This document shows positions 1 to 5,516 of a stretch of 9,229 nucleotides of DNA, in pieces. The notes under the pieces were generated by a model. It did not search any database. It was not told the DNA's origin and saw nothing but the letters and a program-made list of their open reading frames with translations. The stretch's first letter is position 1; every line of letters begins with the position of its first letter. This stretch comes from CAZALT01 sp964485515. GTDB taxonomy: Bacteria > Actinomycetota > Acidimicrobiia > Acidimicrobiales > Acidimicrobilacustridaceae. The position numbers and the translations under genes were made by a program. Location: NCBI GenBank assembly GCA_964485515.1, contig CAZALT010000143.1:1-9229 (forward strand), read 5' to 3'.

Positions 1-15
1 CAGAGACCCAACCTG

Positions 16-30
16 TTCGGAACCCCCGAA
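16..30. repeat. small inverted repeat
   Basis: A 5-base stem, TTCGG at 16-20 pairing with CCGAA at 26-30, encloses a 5-base loop. It lies directly before the stronger hairpin at 33-57. Alone it is too short to call, but the two together suggest the 3' end of a transcript that lies outside the window. Confidence 0.35.
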
Positions 31-32
31 AC

Positions 33-57
33 GACCCGGCACGCCCCGTGCCGGGTC
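33..57. terminator. strong GC-rich hairpin, probable terminator
   Basis: A perfect 10-base stem (GACCCGGCAC at 33-42 with GTGCCGGGTC at 48-57) has the 5-base loop GCCCC. No T-run follows it on the plus strand, and on the minus strand only a short TTT comes after it. It is therefore not a canonical intrinsic terminator, though GC-rich actinobacterial genomes often use hairpins without a U-tail. It would most naturally end a gene lying to the left of the window. No stop codon in bases 1-60 identifies that gene's strand. Confidence 0.5.
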
Positions 58-119
58 ACACCCGCGCCCGCGCTGCTCGGTGGTCGCGCCGCGGTTGGTC
101 GACCCCCGGTCGCCGGCCT

Positions 120-125
120 TAGGGT
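120..125 (+). promoter_or_regulatory. putative -10 element, leaderless start
   Basis: TAGGGT fits the TANNNT -10 pattern and ends 6 bases before the ATG at 132, so transcription would begin at or next to the start codon. A possible -35 (TTGGTC) lies about 19 bases upstream, which is a poor spacing. The same bases also contain AGGGTG, which could serve as a weak ribosome site, so the two readings compete. Confidence 0.35.
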
Positions 126-131
126 GCCGCC

Positions 132-434
132 ATGGCCTCCATCCCCTCCGCTCCCATCGCTGCTGCCGGACTCGTTGGGGGCTACCTCGTCGCCCGCGAG
201 ACGGGGATCCGTCCCCTCGGCGGCGTGGTGCTCGCGGGTGCCGGAGCAATCGCCGGACGGTCTTGGTACCGCAGCGCTGGGCCGGCCACGACGGCGGTGC
301 TCAGCGCGATCTACCTCGGCGGATTCGGCGCATCGCACCCGCTCGCCAAGAAGATCGGCGCGTGGCCGTCCGTGTTCGCCGTCGCCGGCGTGTCCGCCGC
401 CAGCTCGTGGTTGTTCGCCGACCGCAAGCGCTGA
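132..434 (+). CDS. small integral membrane protein, unknown function
   Basis: A 100-residue protein made mostly of Gly/Ala-rich hydrophobic stretches. Likely membrane segments lie near residues 7-21, 29-42, 52-67 and 79-95. Short charged turns separate them (ARETG at 21-25, LAKKIGAWPS at 71-80), and the C-terminus is basic (DRKR). There is no signal-peptide cleavage motif, no Cys and no catalytic motif that I recognise. The ATG is preceded by AGGGTG at 121-126 and by a possible -10 at the same place. The gene stands alone: it ends 15 bases from the stop codon of the convergent gene at 450-2525. The HPLAKKIGAWPSV segment looks like the sort of stretch conserved in small actinobacterial membrane proteins, but I cannot name the family. 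That the ORF is real is fairly likely; its function is unknown. Confidence 0.72.
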   Translation: MASIPSAPIAAAGLVGGYLVARETGIRPLGGVVLAGAGAIAGRSWYRSAGPATTAVLSAIYLGGFGASHPLAKKIGAWPSVFAVAGVSAASSWLFADRKR

Positions 435-449
435 CGGCAGGCGAGTGGC

Positions 450-2525
450 CTACTCGGCGACGTAGAGCGTCAGCGACCTGGTGCCCTTCACCGCACCGTT
501 CTGGTACCAGGTGATGGTGTAGGTGTAGGTCCCTGGGTTCCCGCAGCTGTTCCCCCCGCCGTTGGGGCACAGGTTGGCGGTGCCGCTGATCGGCGCATTG
601 GGCAGGTCGAGACCCGGACCCTTGACCGAGGCCGTGAGCGGGTAGTTGGAGCTGGCCGACCAGTTGAGCTTCACCTGGTTGTTGGCCCAGAGCGGGAAGG
701 TGCGGTTCGGTGAACCCGCGGGATTCGGGTCCGCGAGGTAGAACGACGCACTGGAGGTGAACTGGCTCGGCGCGGCAGTCGTCGGCGTCGTGCCACCACC
801 ACCACCGCCGGTGCTGCCACCTCCTGCGTTGCCGCCAGCGGCCGGGGGAACCGTGGGGGCGACAAACACCTGGGCCGTCGTGCTCGACGTGGTGTCACCC
901 GCCGCGGCCTCCTCCGTGGTGGTGGCCTCCTCCGTAGTGGTGGTGGCCTCCTCGGTGGTCGTGGTCGTCGTCGACGCGGTCGAGCTCGTGGAGTCGAAGA
1001 CCTTCTTCTCGACCGTGGTGGGCGACGCGGCGTCGAGCTCGTCGCTGTCGCCCCCTCCACCGATCGCGGCCAGAACGATCCCTCCGAAGATCAGGACGGC
1101 CGCCGCGATGGCTCCCGCCAGCATCAGCTTCTTGCGCCCGCCGCCATCGTCCTCGTCGGCGGAGTCGCTGCCGATCGGAGCGTGGGCGGGACCGCTGCCC
1201 ACCGGTCGTGGGGCAGGAGGTGTGGGCGGTGCGGCCGATCCGGCGGTCGGGGTGACGGAGGTGGCGGCCGCCGCCCCGCCGATCAGACCTACCGCGGCGG
1301 CGCCGCCGAGCGCGGCTCCACTGACCTCGTCGTCCTCGCCGGCAGCCGAATCAGCGGCTGGGTCGGTCGTAGCGTCGTCAGCCGCCGGCTCGTCAGCCTC
1401 GGGCTCGTCGGCCTCGGGCTCGTCGGCCTCGGGCTCGTCAGTCTCGGGCTCGTCAGCCTCGGGCTCCGAGGGCGTGGCCGCCTTGTTGGCCGCAGCCGCG
1501 GCCAGCGCCGCGGCCGTGATCTCGTCCTTCTCCGCTCGACTGAGGGTGCCGCTGCTCTCCTCTTCCGCAGTGTCGTCGGTCCCGGCCGTCCCAGCCGTGC
1601 CAACCGTGCCGGCCGTGCCGGCCGTGCCGGCCGTGCCAACTGTGCCGGCCGTGCCGGCCGTGCCAACCGTGCCGGCTGTGCCGGCCGCCGAGGTGGCCGC
1701 GATGATGACGTCACGGCGCATCCCGATCGGTGCAGACACCAGCGGGATCTGGGCGAACACCTCGATCGGCGACAAGGGCATGAGCGCCTGGGCGCGGAGC
1801 ACCGAGCTCTCCCGGGCCTGCGTGTGGATGGTGCGCACCGCCTTGGCGTCGAACGCGGTGACCCCCGCAGCCTTCAAGGCGTTGGCCAGGTCCTTGTTCC
1901 GGGGCTTGCCTCCGGCCCACAGCAGGCGGGCCCGGACGACGTTGGCGAAACCCTCGGGCAGCTTGCGGACGGTTCCCGCAACCCGATCCTCGGGGATCTC
2001 CACGCCGGCGCCGATCTCATCGGGGCGGAGCAGGTGGCGCCAGTGCAGATCGAGGATGTCGCGGGTCTCGGGGCCGAGCAGCACGGCGACCTCCCACAGC
2101 AGCGCAGCCACCGACGGATCGGTGGCGACCGCACGTAGGTCGGTTCCCCGGGTGAGTCGTTCGGCGGCGCGCTGCTCGGCGTCGGGGTTGCCCACAGGAG
2201 ACGCCGGTTTCGGGGCACCGGTGCGCAGGATCAGCGATCGGACCAGCAAGCTCGGGAACGGACCGGTGGCCCCGAGGTCGAGCTCGGTTCGCACGTCCTC
2301 GAACCCGCTCGTGAGGACCTCGGCGCGCCGTTCCACGGGGACGCCGAACTGCACGATTCGGTCGTGGGCAGGATCCAACCACGCCTCGACCAGACGTCCG
2401 AAGGCCTGGCGGTCGCCCGCCCGTGCTGCCGCCGCCCACTTCTGGTCGCGGGAGTACCGCTGCTGGCTGCGTGCGGCCCTCGCCTGGGCCGCCTCAGAAT
2501 CCATGTCGTCGCTCGGGTTGCTCAC
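450..2525 (-). CDS. sigma-factor-like membrane protein with extracytoplasmic Ig-like domain (paralog B)
   Basis: A 691-residue protein. Residues ~28-100 (RAGDRQAF... then FEDVRTEL) resemble a degenerate ECF sigma region 2. Residues ~130-205 (RDILDLHWRHLLRPDEIGAG) resemble the region 4 helix-turn-helix. Then come an AGT/VGT repeat (~280-316), an acidic EPEAD repeat (~354-380), an Ala/Pro-rich linker, RKK and one transmembrane helix (~467-488). The motif SPTTVEKKV follows at 501-509, then a Thr/Glu- and Gly-rich stalk, then a C-terminal beta-rich domain (~588-691) with two Cys near 653 and 661. Positive charge just before the helix predicts N-in, C-out topology. It aligns colinearly with the product of 2672-3958 from residue ~119 onward, but the zinc motif present there (HxxxCxxC) is changed: H to Q, C to S and C to L. 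I chose GTG at 2525 because AAGGAA lies 5 bases upstream and because the open frame further upstream overlaps the neighbouring gene. A 146-base gap separates it from its paralog. A membrane-tethered regulator is inferred; DNA binding is not shown. Confidence 0.82.
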   Translation of the reverse strand: MSNPSDDMDSEAAQARAARSQQRYSRDQKWAAAARAGDRQAFGRLVEAWLDPAHDRIVQFGVPVERRAEVLTSGFEDVRTELDLGATGPFPSLLVRSLILRTGAPKPASPVGNPDAEQRAAERLTRGTDLRAVATDPSVAALLWEVAVLLGPETRDILDLHWRHLLRPDEIGAGVEIPEDRVAGTVRKLPEGFANVVRARLLWAGGKPRNKDLANALKAAGVTAFDAKAVRTIHTQARESSVLRAQALMPLSPIEVFAQIPLVSAPIGMRRDVIIAATSAAGTAGTVGTAGTAGTVGTAGTAGTAGTVGTAGTAGTDDTAEEESSGTLSRAEKDEITAAALAAAAANKAATPSEPEADEPETDEPEADEPEADEPEADEPAADDATTDPAADSAAGEDDEVSGAALGGAAAVGLIGGAAAATSVTPTAGSAAPPTPPAPRPVGSGPAHAPIGSDSADEDDGGGRKKLMLAGAIAAAVLIFGGIVLAAIGGGGDSDELDAASPTTVEKKVFDSTSSTASTTTTTTEEATTTTEEATTTEEAAAGDTTSSTTAQVFVAPTVPPAAGGNAGGGSTGGGGGGTTPTTAAPSQFTSSASFYLADPNPAGSPNRTFPLWANNQVKLNWSASSNYPLTASVKGPGLDLPNAPISGTANLCPNGGGNSCGNPGTYTYTITWYQNGAVKGTRSLTLYVAE
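1388..1462 (-). repeat. 15-base tandem repeat, 5 units (EPEAD linker)
   Basis: Five contiguous 15-base units of the form GCTCGTCRGYCTCGG on the plus strand, differing only at one or two positions. In the coding direction they give the acidic pentapeptide EPEAD/EPETD in the cytoplasmic linker of the sigma-like membrane protein. The unit length is a multiple of three, so copy-number changes would keep the reading frame. Confidence 0.9.
1579..1686 (-). repeat. 9-base tandem repeat, 12 units (AGT/VGT linker)
   Basis: Twelve contiguous 9-base units, mostly GTGCCGGCC on the plus strand with GTGCCAACC/T variants. They encode a run of Ala-Gly-Thr and Val-Gly-Thr tripeptides between the sigma-like region and the acidic linker. 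The Val variants recur at intervals of three or four units (units 3, 6 and 10 in the protein direction), which hints at duplication of larger blocks. Copy-number change would be in frame. Confidence 0.9.
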
Positions 2526-2530
2526 GGGAG

Positions 2531-2536
2531 TTCCTT
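2531..2536 (-). promoter_or_regulatory. ribosome binding site fixing the GTG start at 2525
   Basis: AAGGAA on the minus strand lies 5 bases before GTG at 2525. The first codons then read V/M-S-N, like the M-S-N start of the upstream paralog. This favours 2525 over the next in-frame ATG at residue 8 and over any start further upstream in the long open frame. Confidence 0.6.
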
Positions 2537-2671
2537 GCCCTTCGCCTGTGTGGCAGTGTCGCGCGCACCGTCGTCTGCTCCATCGTGGCGGAACAGGTCC
2601 TTGTCTTTTCGGCCGCGCGCGAGGAGATGTTGAGGGTTCCCGGCGTGCGACCCCCAGCACCAGACCCGAAG

Positions 2672-3958
2672 CTACGGACCGGGCTGAGCGGGGGGAGGGT
2701 CGACGATGAGCGTCACCGTCTGCGACGCCATGTCGGCCCCGTTCACGAAGAGCGTCACGGTGTAGTCGTACGAGCCGGGTACGACGTTGCACAGGTCGGG
2801 CTCGGCGCTCGGGCACACCGCCAGCGAACCTGTCTCGGGGTGGCGTCCGCGGCTGATGCCGGGACCGGACACCTCGACCCACCGCTCTGGTTGCATCGAC
2901 GCCCCGTCGCCACCGGTGTCCACATTGAGGACCGGAGCTACGACGGTGATCCAGTTGATGGTGGCCGACGAGGTCGGGAACCCCTGCGGCACGTTGGCCG
3001 TCGGGCCCCCGTTGACGTTCGCCATGAGGGAGTCCGGAACCGGCGGGGCCTCGGTGGTGGTCGTGGTCGGCGGTCGGGTCGTCGTGGTCGTCGGTGCGGT
3101 CGTCGACGTCGACTGGTACACCTTCTTCTCCACCGTGGTCGGCGAGGCCCCGCCCGTGGCGACGTCGGCCTGGTCGGAGCCGCCGCTGCGGGTGAGGAGG
3201 AAGCCGACGAGCAGCACGGCCAGGACGCCACCGGCCACCGCTGCGATGATCACCTTCTTCTTGTTGCCGCCCTCGTCGTCGGTGGTCCGTCCCACCGGGG
3301 CATGGCGCGGACCGACCGTCGGTGGAGGAGGCGTCGCGTCCACCCGTGGCGTCGAAGCGGCCGCGGAGGCCGCCGCGGCCGCACTGCCCGCCGCGGTCGC
3401 GGCTGCGATGCGCGCCGCCGCCGAGCTGGACCCGGTCGCCGGTTCGACGGAGGGAGCGACGGAGGGAGCGCGAGGCGCTTCCGGCACGGGAGCCGGTGGT
3501 GGCGTCTCGCCGAAGGCGACGATGGGCTCGATGCGCATCGAGGTGAGGTCGTCGCAGGTCTCGCAGTTGCGGGCGTGGGCCAGGATCGTGCGACTCGTCA
3601 TGGCGTCGAAGGCGGTGGCCCCGGCGCCCGCGAGTTGGGCACCCAGCTCGTCGTGGTGGGGCTGGCCGCCGAACCAGAGGAGCCGCGACCGAACCATGTT
3701 CCCGAACAGCGCGGGGAGCATGGCCAGCTGATCGTTGACCCACTCCACCGGGATCGACAGACGGGTCGAGATCTCCTCGGCGTCGAGGCCGTCGCGCCAG
3801 CGCAGGTCCATGATGGACGCCGCCTCGCGACCTAACAGCTCCGAGCAGCTCTGCAGGAACTCGGCGACTCGGGGATCGGCCGCCGCGGCTGCGGGATCGG
3901 TCGCCTCGACGAGGATCGTCGCGGCTGCCCGTTCCGCCATCGGATCGAGGTTGCTCAT
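2672..3958 (-). CDS. sigma region 4-like / zinc anti-sigma-like membrane protein with extracytoplasmic domain (paralog A)
   Basis: A 428-residue protein. Residues ~30-98 (ASIMDLRWRDGLDAEEIS...) resemble the sigma-70 region 4 helix-turn-helix, and no region 2 precedes it. Residues 128-135 read HARNCETC, an exact HxxxCxxC match to the zinc-binding anti-sigma (ZAS) signature. A Pro/Ala-rich linker follows (~150-215), then NKKK at 232-235 and one transmembrane helix (~236-256). SPTTVEKKV at 272-280 leads into a Thr/Pro stalk and then an extracytoplasmic beta-rich domain (~308-420) with Cys at 382 and 390 and the ending GSYDYTVTLFVNGA. Charge placement gives N-in, C-out. The ATG lies 33 bases after the purU stop, so cotranscription with purU is likely. 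The nearest ribosome site (GGAG, 11 bases upstream) is weakly spaced. The region-4-like part could recruit or bind a sigma factor or DNA, but neither is shown. ECF sigma factors with fused anti-sigma and membrane extensions are known in Actinobacteria. Confidence 0.85.
   Translation of the reverse strand: MSNLDPMAERAAATILVEATDPAAAAADPRVAEFLQSCSELLGREAASIMDLRWRDGLDAEEISTRLSIPVEWVNDQLAMLPALFGNMVRSRLLWFGGQPHHDELGAQLAGAGATAFDAMTSRTILAHARNCETCDDLTSMRIEPIVAFGETPPPAPVPEAPRAPSVAPSVEPATGSSSAAARIAAATAAGSAAAAASAAASTPRVDATPPPPTVGPRHAPVGRTTDDEGGNKKKVIIAAVAGGVLAVLLVGFLLTRSGGSDQADVATGGASPTTVEKKVYQSTSTTAPTTTTTRPPTTTTTEAPPVPDSLMANVNGGPTANVPQGFPTSSATINWITVVAPVLNVDTGGDGASMQPERWVEVSGPGISRGRHPETGSLAVCPSAEPDLCNVVPGSYDYTVTLFVNGADMASQTVTLIVDPPPAQPGP
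3446..3469 (-). repeat. 12-base direct repeat, 2 copies
   Basis: GACGGAGGGAGC occurs twice in tandem and encodes two APSV units of the cytoplasmic Pro/Ala linker of the paralog A protein. It is minor, but it shows the same in-frame linker expansion seen in paralog B. Confidence 0.7.
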
Positions 3959-3991
3959 GTGGTCGTGGACTCCAGGTTCAAGGCGTGCAGG

Positions 3992-4882
3992 TCATTCGAA
4001 GACGACCGTCCGGTTGGCATAGGCAACCACACGGTGCTCGAGGTGCGCGCGCACCGCGGTGGCGAGGACGAGCGCCTCGAGGTCGCGACCCCGTCGGGCG
4101 AGGGTGCGAGGGGTGTCGGCGTGGGACACCCGGGCGACGTCCTGGGCGATGATCGGGCCGGCATCGAGCTCGCTGGTGACGTAGTGCGCGGTTGCGCCGA
4201 TGAGCTTGACCCCCCGCTCCCACGCCTGGTGGTAGGCCCGAGCGCCGCTGAACGCCGGCAGGAACGAATGGTGGATGTTGATCGTGGCCGGCCCGAACTC
4301 CTCGCAGAACGCCGGCGATAGCACGCGCATGTACCGGGCCAGCACGATGAGATCTGGCTGCAGGCTGCGGAGGTGCCCGACCACGGCGAGCTCCTGCGCT
4401 GCCTTGGCCTCGGCGGTCGGACGGCTCGGGTCGCCGGCGACGGGTTCGTGGAGGAACCGGGTGTCGAAGCGGTCGGCCACCAGACGGTGATCGGCGTGGT
4501 TGGAGATGACGGCGGCGACCTCGGCGGGGAGGTCGTCGGTGGCGCACCGGCCGAGCAGGTCGTACAGGCAGTGCGGCTCGCGGGAGGTGAGCACCACGAG
4601 ACGGGCCCGGCCCGACCGGCCGGAAGAGCCAGGCGCGCCGGACGGGTCGTGCAGCTGCCACTGCATGGACCAGCGGGCCGCGACGGGTTCGAACTCGCCC
4701 CGCAGGTCGTCGTGGGATGCGTCGTGGTCGAACTCCACCCGCTGCAGGAACAGGCCGTGCTCGGCGTCGGAGCACTGACCCGCATCGACGATGTTGCCCC
4801 CCACCGAAGCGACCCATGCCGCGACATCGGCCACGATCCCTCGTTGATCGGGGCAGGTGAGCAGCAACACGGAGCGGAGCAC
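3992..4882 (-). CDS. purU: formyltetrahydrofolate deformylase PurU
   Basis: Hydrolyses 10-formyltetrahydrofolate to formate and tetrahydrofolate in the cytoplasm, balancing one-carbon pools and supplying formate. The 296-residue product is close to the family's usual length (about 280-300). Residues 1-85 form an ACT-type domain opening with VLLLTCPDQRGIVADVA. Residues ~90-296 form the formyltransferase fold: LARYMRVLSP at 181-190, INIHHSFLPAF at 201-211, GARAYHQAWERGVKLIGATA at 213-232, LDAGPIIAQD at 239-248, and a C-terminus ending YANRTVVFE. The family's catalytic Asn/His/Asp correspond to N202, H204 and D240, all present. I chose GTG at 4882: it preserves the first beta strand, and AATACT ends 6 bases upstream, suggesting a leaderless transcript. 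GTG at 4870 is the alternative and would leave 292 residues. It is first in a leftward unit with the two sigma-like membrane genes and diverges from the mau-like operon across 60 bases. Confidence 0.96.
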   Translation of the reverse strand: MLRSVLLLTCPDQRGIVADVAAWVASVGGNIVDAGQCSDAEHGLFLQRVEFDHDASHDDLRGEFEPVAARWSMQWQLHDPSGAPGSSGRSGRARLVVLTSREPHCLYDLLGRCATDDLPAEVAAVISNHADHRLVADRFDTRFLHEPVAGDPSRPTAEAKAAQELAVVGHLRSLQPDLIVLARYMRVLSPAFCEEFGPATINIHHSFLPAFSGARAYHQAWERGVKLIGATAHYVTSELDAGPIIAQDVARVSHADTPRTLARRGRDLEALVLATAVRAHLEHRVVAYANRTVVFE

Positions 4883-4888
4883 CCTCCC

Positions 4889-4894
4889 AGTATT
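4889..4894 (-). promoter_or_regulatory. putative -10 element of purU, leaderless
   Basis: AATACT on the minus strand ends 6 bases before GTG at 4882, which places transcription initiation at the start codon. The GGGAGG between them is too close to that GTG to act as a normal ribosome site, though it could serve GTG 4870 at a long spacing of 12. No convincing -35 is visible. Confidence 0.45.
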
Positions 4895-4927
4895 GCCACC
4901 CGAGCTGGAACCGCAGAGCCACCGGTC

Positions 4928-4933
4928 TAAGGT
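4928..4933 (+). promoter_or_regulatory. putative -10 element of the mau-like operon
   Basis: TAAGGT fits TANNNT and lies 9 bases before ATG 4943, so any leader would be only a few bases long. CTGGAA at 4905-4910 sits 17 bases upstream as a weak -35. No good Shine-Dalgarno precedes the ATG, consistent with leaderless or near-leaderless translation. The element shares the 60-base divergent region with the purU promoter. Confidence 0.45.
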
Positions 4934-4942
4934 TGGACGCTC

Positions 4943-5503
4943 ATGGAGGTCGCAGGGCTGTTCGCCGTGGTCGCCGGGGTCCTCGCCGTCGGCGGCGTCT
5001 TCAAGATCGTCGACCCGACCCCCACGACCGAGATGTTCGGCGTGCTCGGCCTCCCTCGATCCCGAACCTTGGCCCGGGCCAGCGGCCTCATCGAAGTCAC
5101 CCTCGGTGTCGCCGCCTTCCTCTTCGGTGGGCTCGTCCTCCAGGTGCTGGTCGCGCTCGCGTTCCTGCTGTTCGCGGCCATGACCGGGATGCTGATCGCC
5201 CAGGGCGGCGCGGCGTCGTGCGGGTGCTTCGGTCGGCTGTCCTCGCCGCCGTCGGGGATCCACGTCGCGGTCAACCTCGTCGCGGCCTGCCTCGCCGCCC
5301 TCGCCGTCGCCGTCGACGCGCCCGGGTTCGTCGACCTGCGCGCCGAGCTGCCCGCCGCCGGCCTCACCTACCTCTTCTTCGTCGGGATCGGCACGTGGCT
5401 CGGCGTGGTCGCCCTCACGGTCTTGCCCGACACCATGACCGCCGTCCGTCGAGGCCCGGCGACCGCACCGCCCGCCGAGTTCGACGTGAGCTCCGTCCGA
5501 TGA
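4943..5503 (+). CDS. MauE/DoxX-like redox-associated membrane protein
   Basis: A 186-residue integral membrane protein with hydrophobic segments near residues 3-20, 48-64, 66-86, 105-124 and 139-161. The motif CGCFG at 93-97, after a Gly/Ala turn, is the vicinal-Cys signature seen in MauE and related DoxX-like proteins. Glu51 at the start of the second membrane segment also fits that family. In methylamine-utilising bacteria MauE works with MauD in maturation and disulfide formation of the exported light chain. Here the gene is first in an operon with a MauA-like substrate and a MauD-like thioredoxin protein, so the same role is inferred: passing disulfide oxidation across the membrane. Its stop overlaps the ribosome site of the next gene. 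Its length is typical. Because the family is broad, I leave the symbol empty. Confidence 0.85.
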   Translation: MEVAGLFAVVAGVLAVGGVFKIVDPTPTTEMFGVLGLPRSRTLARASGLIEVTLGVAAFLFGGLVLQVLVALAFLLFAAMTGMLIAQGGAASCGCFGRLSSPPSGIHVAVNLVAACLAALAVAVDAPGFVDLRAELPAAGLTYLFFVGIGTWLGVVALTVLPDTMTAVRRGPATAPPAEFDVSSVR

Positions 5504-5507
5504 GGAG
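5502..5507 (+). promoter_or_regulatory. ribosome binding site for the MauA-like gene
   Basis: GAGGAG overlaps the TGA stop (5501-5503) of the MauE-like gene and lies 9 bases before ATG 5517. This favours that start over the in-frame ATG at 5529 and suggests the two genes are translationally linked. Confidence 0.7.
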
Positions 5508-5516
5508 CGCACGGCG

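Noticed and set aside
414..460. Inverted repeat TTCGCCGA / TCGGCGA between the convergent genes as a shared terminator
   Set aside because: The arms are 7 bases long with a loop of over 30 bases, and both lie in coding sequence. It is too weak to call.
2526..2671. Possible ECF-type promoter (GGAACC on the minus strand at 2635-2640) and a 31-codon leader peptide (minus-strand ATG near 2583) before paralog B
   Set aside because: No matching -10 (CGTC/CGTT type) occurs at the right distance, and the leader has no ribosome site or recognisable character. I see no firm promoter or terminator in this 146-base gap.
757..2709. A 650-codon open frame on the plus strand opposite the sigma-like membrane protein
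   Set aside because: Its product is a low-complexity Pro/Ser/Val-rich mirror of the minus-strand gene's repeats. The minus strand shows recognisable HTH, membrane and paralog similarity. GC-rich DNA produces such antisense frames.
2526..3743. Upstream extension of the paralog B frame, to give a 1097-residue protein
   Set aside because: The extension lies over the paralog A gene in another frame and is Arg-rich and low-complexity. GTG 2525 has a good ribosome site.
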